Position numbers and translations under genes: made by a program | NCBI GenBank assembly: GCA_008973525.1 | Contig: WACJ01000070.1 | Location: 186,001 to 250,000 of the forward strand | Origin: Stenopsyche tienmushanensis | Taxonomy: Eukaryota > Arthropoda > Insecta > Trichoptera > Stenopsychidae | Direction: 5' to 3' | Length of the DNA stretch: 64,000 nucleotides | Shown here: piece after piece, positions 11,993-22,920 of the stretch | Layout of the letters: the number at the start of each line of letters is the position of its first letter | How positions within the stretch are numbered: the first letter of the stretch is position 1 | Notes under the pieces: generated by a model | The model's input: the letters and a program-made list of their open reading frames with translations, nothing else | The model's database searches: none | What the model was told of the DNA's origin: nothing

Positions 11993-12336
11993 GTTAATGT
12001 ATTCATGTCGAGGACAAAAATATATTTTGAAGGCCAGGAATTTTCCGCCTAATTAAATTTCTTTATGGGGTGTTTTAAGCCCTGTAACTGTCATTCATAC
12101 AGTGATATATAATATCGAACGGGGTTGTTTTTCTTGTGTGATTTCCGAGCGCGGGGTACAAACGCAATAATTTATATGGCGTTGCTGCCGAGTAATATAA
12201 ATTATGCCCCCCGGATCGCGTGTACCGAATTCTTTGACAAGAGCCTCTCAAAATATTTTCGGTGGGTGAACGAAGCGCTCTTGTGATTCTCATGTGTATT
12301 TTTTTATCATTGCTTATTGTCAACAGGCAAAACGGA

Positions 12337-14169
12337 TTAGGTGAGTTCGAAAGATGTCGGCAAACATTGGGGGTTAATCGAAAGGAAACATACCGCGGCG
12401 GTGCGAAAAAATGCCCGATTACCACTGTCAGCCACAATATTACACAGGGTGCAAAGTAAACCTACGAGATAAAATCCAATTCCGATGTTTAAAATTCCTC
12501 TTCGGAATTTATTAACAAGGCGATTTTGGATCATGAAAAAATATGCTTCATATTGACGAGCCATTAAGTTGATGCTCCATCTAGTATCGGCGTTTTTGAA
12601 CCGTATCGAGATGAATAAATAAACTGAAATGTGGTTTTCCATTTATTTTACAGTTTTTTTTTTGGTTGACATTCAATTGCGAAAATATATTTCAGTATAG
12701 GCAAGGATGAAAATATAAAATATTTAAATGACCGACTTACGAGTCGCCGATGGAAGTGTATAATGCTGCATTGAAGGATTCTGCTCATGGCCTAAATGAT
12801 GATGATGATGATGATCAGGTTGTACATAGTTCTGATTGTAGCTCGGATATACGACTCCTTGATTGAAAACAGGGACTGCAGGCGTTGGCGGTCTTTGCTG
12901 ATCCATTTTTACTTTGATGTAATCCATGTAACGAAGGACATGATCGAGGAGCTTCGTCTGATACGATACTATGTTTGAGCACATGTCCAATTTGTACTTG
13001 GCTAGATCTTCCTGCCATTTGATATTTGCGTCGTCTTGGGATATTTTAACATTGTCGTCTTTATTATCAGTTGCCTTTTTGTCATCATCTTCGTCTTCGT
13101 CGTCGTCTATGATTAAGTCGTCGTCGCTTAAATCTACTTTTGCCAAGTCTTCGTCCTCTTCTGTATCGGTATCTTGATCATCATCTGTGGGTGAATCTTC
13201 ATCGTCTTTCGGATCTGATTCTGGTTTAGCATCATTGGATGCATCGTCGTCGCCTTCAGTTGTGTCTTCATCGTCTCCGACTAAATCGTCATCGCTAAGA
13301 TCTATATTTTCTAAATCTTCATCGTCTTCTGATTGATGATCGGGTGTTTTGTTGACAGGTGGTGAAGAATTTGGATTATCTGTTAGAAGTTTTACGACGT
13401 CATCATCCGAATCATGTGATGATTTTTCATCATTTCCCCAGCTTTCAAATACATCTTGAACTTTTTTATAAAATGGATTGACTTCATCAGTAATATTAAT
13501 ATCGTCGTTTGATTCATCTTTTTCTGAATCATCATTTATCTCTTTCACCTTAGTATCGGGCGTTTTTATGGATGTATTTGGGTCTATTTCGGAATTAATT
13601 TCTAAGCCATAATTTCCACTGTCATTATTTTGTTCTATTAGTTGAGGCTCATCTTGCACTTGAGTTTTATCCTGGACTGGAGGCCTATCTGGGACTTGTG
13701 GCAATACTTGAACTGGAGGCCCATCTCGAATTAGTGGCACTTGTTGAACTGGAGGCCCATCTGGAGCTAATTCATTCGGTTGTTTTTTATGAATGGCGTT
13801 GTCCATTAAAATTGCTTTTAAATTTTCAGCATTTTCATCGCCAGCCGTTAAATAAGACACCGGCACTAAGATATATCCTATCTGAGACATTTCAGAATCT
13901 GGACCACAATTACAACCATTCAGATCACGCGTCAAATAGATGCTGTCGGATGACGCTGGAACCGAGTCGATCTCTCCATTGACCACTTTCTGACATGGCG
14001 GTATCCATTTGCATTCCACGCCCTAAAATTAATCACATAATTATTGCTTATTTCTATGATAAATACACTGACGGATTAAGGATTAAGTAGGACTCACAAA
14101 TATATACAAACGGCAAAGGATAAATATAACGATGGAAATTGATCGGATAACACTTTTCGCGGCCATCAT
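12337..14169 (-). CDS. Secreted Asp-rich protein with PPVQ repeats and His6 tract (spliced gene)
   Basis: Exon 1 (14169-14098) encodes 24 residues starting MMAAKSV and a hydrophobic stretch, RSISIVIFILCRLYIF, that looks like a signal peptide. A 75-nt phase-0 intron (14097-14023, GTGAGT...TTTTAG) joins exon 2 at GGC GTG GAA TGC. Exon 2 encodes cysteines at residues 28, 34, 61 and 63, PPVQ repeats at about 110-143, an acidic Asp/Glu-rich region at about 180-350 with a duplicated DEDL..DLSDDDL module, a probable helix at about 358-400 with one Cys, and HHHHHH near 428-433. An in-frame GTAAGT follows at 12740. Splicing to a CAG acceptor keeps frame into exon 3 (12623-12337), giving about 546 residues; reading through stops at 12724, giving about 456. 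The family is not recognised; the N-terminal W.P...D.IYL.RD pattern is only faintly like a DM9 repeat. An extracellular, metal-binding or mineral/silk-type role is inference from composition. Confidence 0.75.
12642..12647 (-). promoter_or_regulatory. Possible poly(A) signal for the unspliced form
   Basis: AATAAA on the minus strand lies 77 nt past the read-through stop at 12724 and inside the proposed second intron. It would serve a transcript that does not splice to exon 3. AATAAA is common by chance in AT-rich DNA, so the support is modest. Confidence 0.35.
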
Positions 14170-14190
14170 TCCATTTTCGATGATCACACT

Positions 14191-14225
14191 TCTGAAATGG
14201 ACCTTTCGCGTTTTGGACTTATATA
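14191..14225 (-). promoter_or_regulatory. Core promoter of the Asp-rich gene: TATA box and initiator
   Basis: On the minus strand TATATAA lies at 14225-14219. An initiator-like TCAGA lies at 14195-14191, with its A at 14193, 32 nt from the first T of the box. That is close to the expected TATA-to-start distance. The predicted 5' leader is only about 23 nt before the ATG at 14169. The arrangement fits a strongly regulated secreted-protein gene. Confidence 0.6.
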
Positions 14226-14614
14226 ATATTTTGAGTCAATTTGACCCACTTTTGACCGCATGGTACCACACGTTTGCTTACATTACACAGAATAACGAAT
14301 CAAATACGTGAGCGTATCGCAATACTATTTGATGTGAAAAACCGACTTCGGCGATGAAACGTGCATCTATTTGATCTTTATTTGCTAATTTTTATCAAAG
14401 AAAAAGATGATAAAAATATTGATAACAAAATAATGATGCGTGTACGTCGTTGCTACGATGAAAAGACTTCATTGCTGATGTTGGAATTTAAATGACGGTC
14501 AGCAGAATGTGGAATTCGATTTCGGTATATGATGCAATATCCTTTGTTAAAATTTTGGCAATATGTTAATGATCAACGTATGAATTAATAAATTGCCAAA
14601 ATATTGCCTCATAT

Positions 14615-14935
14615 AGTTAGGGTTTTGAACCGGAACTGAATGCAAAATCGTTAAAACCGTTATTTTTATCGTAACCACAACCGATACGAAAATATCGGTT
14701 TTTTCGGTTCAGTACCCAGATTGGGACTTTCAGATTTCAATTTGTTTTTTTTATTTTTATTATGTATTCCACCCTGGGACCCTGGGATTTATACAGAATG
14801 CTTATGGTAGAAGAAGGAATAAAATATTCTAAGATCTGTTCTAAAAAAATCAAAAATTTATCACTCGGAGCTGAACCGAAAAAACCGATTAAAATTTTGA
14901 TGACTAAGACAGATCGAAAACCGGATTGAAAAAAA
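14615..14935. repeat. Degenerate 'gaaccgg' repeat, probable old MITE
   Basis: Both ends carry 'gaaccgg' or 'aaaccgg' words in opposite sense ('ttttgaaccggaactgaa' at left, 'gatcgaaaaccggattgaa' at right), with an inner 'cggttttttcggttcagt'. A related piece lies at about 32340-32430 ('gaaccggaactgaaccga'). Such ends are typical of old non-autonomous DNA transposons. The class is not determined. Confidence 0.4.
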
Positions 14936-15192
14936 TACAAATAAATTCATCCAGCCAAGTGTGACGGAAAATGGAAAACATATTGTAATCCTTTATTCAT
15001 AGTAGTTTTCCATGGAGATCGTCTGCTTTTTTACGAACAACTCATGAATAAATGTTTCGCTAAAACTATTTTGCGACCTATGTGTCATCCGGCGACAAAT
15101 TTATTTTATGCCGTAGAATATCGCACAAAAATAAACATTAAAATAGGCATAATCCAAATAGGTTTTAATGCAATCTCCAATACAATTCGATA

Positions 15193-15198
15193 AAAAAT
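15193..15198 (-). terminator. RNA polymerase III terminator of tRNA-Ala
   Basis: Six T residues on the minus strand begin two bases after the discriminator base. This is the usual Pol III stop signal. Confidence 0.85.
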
Positions 15199-15199
15199 T

Positions 15200-15271
15200 T
15201 GGAGATGCCGGGGATCGAACCCGGGGCCTTTCACATGCAAAGCGAACGCTCTACCACTGAGCTACATCCCC
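15200..15271 (-). tRNA. tRNA-Ala (anticodon UGC)
   Basis: On the minus strand a 72-nt cloverleaf folds. The acceptor stem GGGGATG pairs with CATCTCC (one G-T pair). The A box reads TAGCTCAGTGGTAGAGCG. The anticodon stem-loop is TTCGC-TTTGCAT-GTGAA, with anticodon TGC at 15239-15237. The B box reads GGTTCGATCCC. No intron is present and CCA is not encoded. It reads GCA alanine codons. A T-run follows the 3' end. Confidence 0.97.
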
Positions 15272-15302
15272 ACATTTTTAAACCCAAGCTCCTACTTATA
15301 TA

Positions 15303-16562
15303 TTAGGTAAAGCGGAAAGAAATGTCATTTTTTTGTTATTTGGAGAAAAAAATTATTTCAATAAAATTTGTACAATATTACTCAATTAAATCATTTTCGT
15401 TGTTATTTATAATCGCCCTCCATAGATTAAGTAGCTTTTTAATGCCTCTTTCGTAAAATTCGGCCGGTTTTCCACTAAAGTAAGAATCCAAATGATTTTT
15501 CACTTGTTCCACATAAATTAATTTTTTATCGCAAAGTTAATGTTCTAATTGTCTTGAAAAGATGATAGTCTGAAGCTGCAATGTCAGGAGAATATGGTGG
15601 ATGTTACAGCACTTCCAAATTCAGCTGCCTTATTTTGTTCTGCGTAATCCTTACTGCGTGTGGTCTTGCATCATCATGCTGTAATATTCTTCTTTGGTTG
15701 TTAACAAGTACTGATCGCTTTTTTGAGCATTTCCGCTTTTAATCTATCTAATTGTGCACAGTATAGCTCTGCTGTGACAGTTTGGCCAGATTTTAATAAT
15801 TCGTAGTGAATTTCGCCAAAAAAATCCCACCAAACACAAAGAGGACCTTTTTCAAGGATAATGACGGTCGAGAGATAGAAACAGGTACTTGATTTGAAGA
15901 AAGCCACTGTTTTTTCCTTCTCGGACTGTTGTAGAGGACCCACTCCTCATCCTCAGTAACGATCCCTTTTAAAAATGGATCGGTTTCATACCTGGACAAT
16001 AGTAATGAAGAAATGATTATCTGTTGTTCCAAGACCGTTGATGACAGCTCGTGCGGTACACAAATTCCCTATGCTTTTCCCCAAGTCTTTTCAAATGGTC
16101 TTTTACTATCGACCAGGGACAGCCGATGTCTATCAATAATTATTTTATTGTTTTTTGAGGATCAGATTCTACTAGAGAATTTAATGTGTCAACATCGATT
16201 TTTACAGATCGTCCTGATTTTGGTTTATTTTTCAAATCTCTGTCGCCACTTTTGAATTTTTTGAACCATCTATGGCATTTTCGAATATTCAATATGTTGC
16301 GATATGTATCACAGATGCTCTGGGTAGCTTCTTTTGCTTTTAATCCTTTATCGAATAAAAACAGTGAACAAGATCGCAAATGGGTCTCAAAAATTTTTGG
16401 CTTGGACGTGGCTAAATATGGCTAAAAAAATATAAAAATATTTGAAAAAGTAAGACAAACAACAGAGCTTCAAAATGACACCAACTTTGACATATTCACT
16501 TGACAGCAAACTGACGGCAAAGACGCAACAAAAAAAATGACATATCTTTCCGCTTTATCTAA
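15303..16562 (-). mobile_element. Mariner transposon, near full length, decayed (family M1, copy 1)
   Basis: Terminal repeats read TTAGGTAAAGCGGAAAGAAA at left and TTAGATAAAGCGGAAAGATA at right (reverse-complemented), each flanked by a TA dinucleotide. At 1260 bp it is close to the normal 1.3-kb mariner length. The minus-strand transposase is broken. The N-terminal helix-turn-helix ('KEATQSICDTYRNILNIRKC') lies at 16379-16140 and lacks the original start. The first catalytic region reads 'VTEDEEWVLY'. Then come 'SGQTVTAELYCAQLDRLKAE' and a shifted tail with 'HPPYSPDIAASDYHLF'. The spacing from the second to the third Asp is 34, the mariner D,D34D signature. Stops and frameshifts make it inactive. 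Confidence 0.92.
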
Positions 16563-16649
16563 TATATTATATGAAAACTGGTTCAAAGTGGTTGATAATG
16601 ATCCCATTTGGGAATGAATAGACTGTAAAAAACATATTTAAATGCATCA

Positions 16650-16841
16650 GTTTGTTTGGTCCTGCGTATGCATCGGCCATTTTGTTCAGTCACAGTAAAT
16701 TCTTCCGATTAAGAAGTCGTCCCGCGTTCATACCCAGAATCCAAAATCCACACTACAGATTATCTCAATCTCGACGGCATTAATAAATATATTTTCGAAC
16801 CTACATAAATATTGTAACCTATTTTCTGGATGGCTTTTGTA
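16650..16841 (+). mobile_element. Mariner-like MITE (family M3, copy 3)
   Basis: This short copy holds the shared 5' block ('cggccattttgttcagtcac', then 'gtaaattcttccg') and the shared 3' block ('aatctcgacggcatt', 'ctacataaatattgtaacc', 'ttttctggatgg'). All coding sequence between is deleted. It lies 87 bp beyond the M1 element. Confidence 0.7.
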
Positions 16842-18424
16842 CTTTTTTCCTTTGAACGACACCATTACAGTCCTCATGCTTTTTGGTCTTTTGATTCCAG
16901 TCACATATGATTTTGATAGAAATTGGAATGGATCATGATTGCTTGTGAGTTATTTGACAATGTCACGTCTATTCCTTGTCATCTTGTTTCAATAGGAATG
17001 GTTCAAAAACTAAATAAGTGTGTGTTGCACGAATTGTCAGAAGGCCAAAACTGGGCAGTGGATGAACGTCGATGAACATCCAGGACACTTGCATACATAG
17101 TTACTGTATAGTATGATACTGTAAAACAAGGAGATGATCATATGCACCAAAAACTAAAAATTAAGCAGCCAATTTTAATAAATTGGCAAAATATTTATTA
17201 TCTAATTATAGTATGAAGATATTTATTGTATGTATGTTTATTGAATTGTTGCATGCATGGTCATTTGTGTTTGAAGAAATCCTGTATGTGATTTTCCAGG
17301 ATTGGTAATATTCAGGTTTCATTTTCTCTTCAGGGGCGTTTAAGCCTCCTGATGACGGTCGGCACATTAAAGGGCCCTTAAAAATAAATCGACAACATTC
17401 ATTAGCAGGGGCTGAGGACGCCTTATAATTGATAAAACACAGGATGCTACAGAAAGTCTGCGGATGACATCCTCTCGACACATTTATTATACAGCATGAT
17501 GGGGGTACAAGATTAAACTATACAGGGTGCTGACAGCCTGACACCAGCACTTGACTGATTGCTTATTGCTCGCGCTTTGCGTCTGTTATGTATTTAACAT
17601 ATCACGGATGAATGACACACATAAATTTATGATTTAACACGAATTCGAGTGCTAAATTAAAATTTCAATCTAAATTTTGGTCCGAAGGGTGGGCGCGCCG
17701 AGGGGCGGGTGACAAACACCATTTAAATTTTCGCTCTCCGCAAACGTCAGTCAGGGCGCTTTGACATGGGGTAAGACTCCGCATCGGGGAAGAATGTAAT
17801 TGAAAATAATCTGATGCCGATGGAGTTATGCATTTTAAAAGGATTTTATCGTGGGACTTCTTTTTCAAATCTGGCGAATTCCAAGTATGCAGCTGCCGGA
17901 TGAATTATTGTTATACACATTTGGCATGCAATAACTTTGCAGACTTAAGAATGTCTATGAGGCAAATATTTCAAGCAGCATTTTTCCATGTCTTGTATCT
18001 TAATAATACATTTTCAAGTATAATTAATGCTTCATATTTCTTAATATTGTTTCTTTTTCATTCCAATATAAGAGGATATTAAAATGCTCGCAATCGTGGT
18101 AACCGAAAACAACTTTTTTGATGATTAGTGGCTATGTTGCTGTATATTTCAGCAATGAGTGATGATTTTAATCTGAAAAAAATATGAAGTGTTCATAAAA
18201 TATGCATAAATATATGATACATATTTCGCAGTTGTATGTTTATTAAGTTCACCAAAAAAAATAAAAAAAATCCTTTCACACGGGATGACCCCCTTATGTA
18301 AAGATATACCCTTTTTCTTGTTATTTCAATCATTGGAATGACTATTTATCTGATACCTTGCCTACAGATTGAACTGTTTTCGCCTTCTTTAGGAGATGAC
18401 CCCCCCCCCTTTTTAAGCCAATTG
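16842..18424. other. Intergenic DNA, no gene recognised
   Basis: It is mostly AT-rich. About 17650-17830 is richer in G+C and opens on the minus strand for 67 codons without any known motif. A C10 run lies at 18400-18409. No RNA gene or element end is visible. Confidence 0.4.
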
Positions 18425-18540
18425 TTTTGCCACAGATCATGTTCAGTAAATATTTCCGGATATGGCATCCGATCGCGAGATGCTCATCTGTCGTGTCAGC
18501 GATCCGAAAAGCGGACCGGTTGGACACAAAGACTCTCTTA
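18425..18540 (-). repeat. Dispersed repeat, inverted relative of 24165-24285
   Basis: Reverse-complemented, the block reads TTTGTGTCCAACCGGTCCGC, then a CGATCGGAT-type word. The plus strand at 24190-24285 carries the same order of words ('tgtgtccaactggtccgc', 'cgatcggat'). A fainter match to the first word lies at 46350-46375, beside an LTR copy. The class is unknown. Confidence 0.5.
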
Positions 18541-18724
18541 GGGTTTTTTGTGACATTTTTGGTGATAAACGCTTAGAGCGTATATTGTCTCTCGAGTTCA
18601 GCTAAGAATGAGCGCGCCTTCGCATACATAGATATTAAATTCAGATTTTTGATTTAAGAAGGTACTTCAATAGGAAAAGCTCAGGGAATTAGTTTTTGAA
18701 TATTCAATAATACATAACTCAATA

Positions 18725-19335
18725 ATTTCGTAGGATGGCTAATAAAAAACGACTTATTCATCAACATAGTCTTCTTCAAGAACAATACATTCGTTTCAAC
18801 GCTTCTTTAATATTTCAATGCCTTTATAGAACGATTTGTTTTTGGTCTGCATTTGAGCCAAGCCTCTCTCCATGGAGCATTATTTTTATAATAAGTCTAC
18901 AAACAGATAGTAGTCCCAGGAATTCAGATCCGGAAAATACAATGGATGAAGAAACAGTTCAAAGTTGCGATCGGCTTGTGACAAAGTACATTTTTTTTTT
19001 TAAATTTAATTTGGGATCATTTTTTCGCAATTCATTCCAATAAACGTACCAATAACACCATATAATATTTGCATTGACGCATATCACATGAAAAAAATCA
19101 TTTTATTGCGCTGAAATAGCTCTAAACAGCGCTCTGAATTATGGACGCTTTGATCGAGTGTGAGCAAACGCGGTACCCACTTCAAACAGAGCTCATTTAT
19201 GGATAAATTTTGATGCAAAATAATGAATACACTGTTTTTTGATATTTTTAAGGTATCAGCTATCTCAACCCACTATCAGCCAAAATTATTTTGTGGATTT
19301 TTCCATGTTTTTTAAAATAAATTTCAAGGAATTAT
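18725..19335 (-). mobile_element. Mariner remnant, minus strand (irritans-like)
   Basis: On the minus strand, 19335-19075 gives 'IADTLKISKNSVFIILHQNL', 'LCLKWVPRLLTLDQSVHNSE' and 'RCLELFQRNK', the linker after the DNA-binding domain in irritans-type mariners. Then 18960-18725 gives a changed 'HPLYFPDLNSWDYYLF' (normally HPPYSPDLAPSDY.LF) and a tail ending 'CIVLEEDYVDE'. The middle, with the first two catalytic Asp residues, is deleted. Frames are broken by shifts and stops. No terminal repeats were found. Confidence 0.8.
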
Positions 19336-21364
19336 TTGTTTCGAAATAACAGCGTCGGAATAATACTTGTCAAATTATTGCTTTGATGGTAATGGTATAA
19401 CAAGGTAGCGTAATTAAAACTACTGTAACTTTTGAACTAAACATCAGATTGTTATGAAATTTTGCCTCCAACTTTATCCTACGAACTTATTGAGTCATAT
19501 GTTAGGTTTCTTAAGAATATAATGAAAAGTATTTAATTAGTTTATTGTGTAAACTATATTAAAATACAGGTTTATTTATAAAATGAAGTAAATTCGTTAC
19601 CAAATTTGATTCAGCTCGCAGGATGCTACTGCCGTAACTGAATTAATCCCACTGCAAATGACTGGTCGCCGGTTATCGGCACTCAATTTGAATAATGGCG
19701 GCGTGGATCATAAACAATGGGGATTGATATTTCAATATTGCAGTTATCAGCGGGATGATTTATTGATTGCTGCACTAGTGCATTGCGGTTAATGCAAACG
19801 TGGACCATAATCTTATTACGACAACGGCCCCGTTATGGGTTCCATCATGGCCAAATATGCTCCGTTCCGTTCCGGATTTAATTCCAATTCGACTAATTGA
19901 TCGTCAAAGATGTATTTATAAAATTAATTGAAATATCCTCGAACGACGTTTCGTTTGAATCGAATCGATCGCCGCGATGCGAATGCAAAAGCGCGGAGAT
20001 AAAAATTGATGGCTGTACTCGCGTGCATGTGCAATGCAATCTCATAATTCCTAAAGCTTTGGACAACTGCAATTTTGTCCAGGCATGTTGGAATTGTAAA
20101 ATGAAAAAGAGTCAGTTTGTCGTAATTGTATATTCTGCACAAGTAATGTAATATTGATTACGCTCCGACTGGCTGTCAATAAAGGTTCTGTTGTGTAAAT
20201 CCCAAAGGGTGCCCAACCCCATACAGGTAAACTAACCCCATATTGATGTCGGGATTCAGCCAGTAATACATACTGCCCACCGGAGCCTATATTCCAATTC
20301 AGATGAAACTAGAAAACAAATAACTCTAATTAATATTCGACCAAACGATCGAATACTGCAAATACGCATCATCCATATACAAATATATATGAAATTTTTA
20401 ATTAATATTTTGGTATCCCAAATGTAATTTTGCTAATTCACGGACACATTTCGGAGCATAAGCTTTTATTGATTGTTTATTTAAAATATTTTTCATGGAA
20501 ATATATAAGGTATTTCAATAAAAACGCTTAAAATATAATCGAAAGAAAATCGAAAAAAATTCTATATCGATTGCCTGTCAAGACTTTTGCAGGGACCTAA
20601 TAAGTGCACATACGTACACAAACTGGTTAAATGATCCGAACTGGATGATGATAATGGGACAGGGGTGATTTATGAAATCATGACATTAAGCTATATTACC
20701 GTGAGCTTGTTCCACTCCGTTTATATTAAACAAATACAGTGCCGATCAAACTTTGAACATTTGTAATCGGGGATTATTCTTATTTATTGAGTCGTCATAC
20801 AATATAGCAATGATGGAGGCTTATTACAATATGACTCTTTGGATTAATTTTTGCAAATATTTTTTGCATTAATTTTCTATGTATCAATATTATTGAGGTT
20901 TTTATAAATCATTTTAGAAAAATTGTTTATATTCTTACCATGACCTAAGATGTATTTAATACATTCCAGTTGGGTTATACATAGCATTATCTTTCGCAAA
21001 ATAATGATTCATGTCTTTGAGTAATGTATAGTGGTTAAAGACACATATATGCGTCACCCGCGTCTACATATAACAGCCAAAAGACGCACATATACGCAAT
21101 CCGAAGGGAATGTGTTAATCAAAATTATCTGGACTTGTCATGAGTAGGGAATCCAATCCCGAGCCAAAATTTAATTAATAAATTTGATCAAAAATATAAA
21201 AAAATAATCTGAAAGCGAAAGAATTTTATTTATTTAAGAAAAGTTAAAAATACAATTCAAAAATATCTAAACGAAACAATAAAAAATTCAAATATTATTT
21301 TGAAAAAATTTCCGAAGTAACATTAAAGCATCGAGTGTTTCGTCATTTGGACTGGATCCGATTT
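19336..21364. other. Intergenic DNA with a conserved-looking block at 19655-20110
   Basis: About 19655-20110 is richer in G+C and CpG ('gaataatggcggcgtggatc', 'cggccccgttatgggttcc') and appears only once in the window. Frames of 84 codons (plus) and 72 codons (minus) overlap and match nothing I know. The rest is AT-rich. Regulatory DNA is possible but unproven. Confidence 0.4.
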
Positions 21365-21735
21365 TGGTAGCCACGGACTAAAACTTGCAAAATTCCCGAT
21401 TTCCCGACAAATTATTTATTTCCATCGCTGTAAATGAACACTTATATACTATAATACTTTGATATGATTCGTAATTATTTAACAGAGGAGTACAAAAATA
21501 CTGAACCCTGTATCTATTATACTTCATATCGATATTCCCATTATTAGAGACGAAGTGTAGTAAATACATCACCGGTAGGGAGAGGTTACTATGACAATTT
21601 GAAAAACATACCTGTACGCTATATATGTATACCTACATTAGAAAGTTAGTTAGAAATTTATACTAATCCCGGGATTCTTAAGTGCCTAAAACTGTCCGGG
21701 ATTCCGGGATTGGATTCCTTAGTCATGAGTTGTAT
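21365..21735. mobile_element. MITE B, copy 1
   Basis: It is an inverted copy of 37440-37960. Shared words are 'gtagtaaatacatcaccggt', 'atatcgatattcccattatt' and 'cgatttcccgacaaattatt' with changes. Both copies have 'cccgggatt'-type words near an end. No coding sequence is present. The type suggests a non-autonomous DNA transposon, perhaps hAT. Boundaries are approximate. Confidence 0.55.
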
Positions 21736-21841
21736 ATTTATATTTATAGCAATGAAAAAGACGAGCAAATATAAAGAATGTGGACATATTTAATCACAAT
21801 TCATGCAAATCGCTTACTTTCGTGCTGATCACATCTATGTA

Positions 21842-22749
21842 TTAGGTTGGGGAATAAGTTCGTAGCGTTTTTCTCAAAAACTTTTATTTAAACATTATGT
21901 ATTAGCCATTGCCGTTTACTACCTCTCGATCAACCCAGTCTCCTATCGAATAATTGTTGAAAGTAACGCCTCTCATATGGTTCAACAGGGAGCAGAAAAT
22001 ATGATAATCCGTCGGTGCAAGGTCTGGAGAATACGGCAAGCAAGAAGAACTTCCCAATCAAGCTCTTGGACTGCAACTTTGACGACTTGTGCAACATGGG
22101 GCCTGACGTTGTCGTGAAGGAGTATGGTTTGGTTTCGTCGATGGTATATTTTCAGTTGAATAGCTCCTTTCACGCGGTGTGGCTGAGCTTTCCCAATGCA
22201 CCATACCCTCCCAGTCCCACCAAATGCAGATCATGGTCTTCTTTGGATGGAAGTCAGGCTTGAATCTCGGCTTTGGCGTTTCTCCTGGAGCCACCCATTC
22301 TTTTCTTTGCTTCATGTTTATGTATAAGCACCATTTCTCATCTCACGTGATGATTCGGTACGATACGGTTAAGCTCGTGAGGCATCCAGGCTCCCAATTT
22401 TTCGGCAAATCCCATTGAATGAAGACGGTTGAAAATCTTTTTATGATCGCAATTCACTTTTTCGGCCAATTCACGACTTGTTTGGCAACCGTCTTCCTTC
22501 AAAAGTGTTTTAAGACGCTCTTCGTTGAATTCAGAAGAAATGTCGAAAATGTTGCTTTTTAACTCTTGGATATTCCATTTTTAAGACTCAAAGGGATAAA
22601 AAATTAAATTATTCAAAAAGATGATTAACACAGTTTTGTAGAACAGAAAGAGGTCTATCGAATAAATATTATATACTTTGTCAAAAAGTAAAAAAAATGT
22701 TGTAAAAAAAAAAAATATAAAAACGCTATGAACTTATTCCCCAGCCTAA
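21842..22749 (-). mobile_element. Mariner transposon, deleted (family M2, copy 1)
   Basis: The left end is TTAGGTTGGGGAATAAGTTC. The right end, reverse-complemented, is TTAGGCTGGGGAATAAGTTC. TA flanks both sides. The minus frame at 22315-22058 reads 'MKQRKEWVAPGETPKPRFKP' then 'IWWDWEGMVHWE', the core of a mariner transposase. A frameshift follows into 'TILLHDNVRPHVAQVVKVAV'. About 0.4 kb is missing compared with a full mariner, and the tail past the second catalytic Asp is disrupted. The right end abuts a different repeat at 22751. Confidence 0.9.
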
Positions 22750-22750
22750 T

Positions 22751-22920
22751 ATATAAAAATTAATGTCTGTGGTTTGTTCGAAAACTATATATTCCTATGG
22801 TATTCATCCGATTGCGATGAAACTTTGAGGAGTTATTGTGCATACTTCCGTAAATATTTATGAATTAGAACAAGGATTGTTTGTGTACGCAATTTGTTTT
22901 GTGAGACATTTAGCGGATGC
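22751..22920 (+). repeat. Single-monomer relative of the tandem repeat
   Basis: It starts 'tatataaaaattaatgtctg', continues 'catccgattgcgatgaaact', and corresponds to the reverse strand of the monomers at 2990-3320 and 61608-61908. It is more diverged than those two. The adjoining mariner M2 ends exactly at its first TATA. Confidence 0.5.

Noticed and set aside
12075..12437. 120-codon minus frame overlapping the proposed exon 3
   Set aside because: It is in another frame from the spliced product and shows no domain.
12796..13177. Plus-strand frames opposite the Asp-rich exon (poly-Met, poly-Ser)
   Set aside because: They are complements of the His6 and Asp codon runs and have no independent support.
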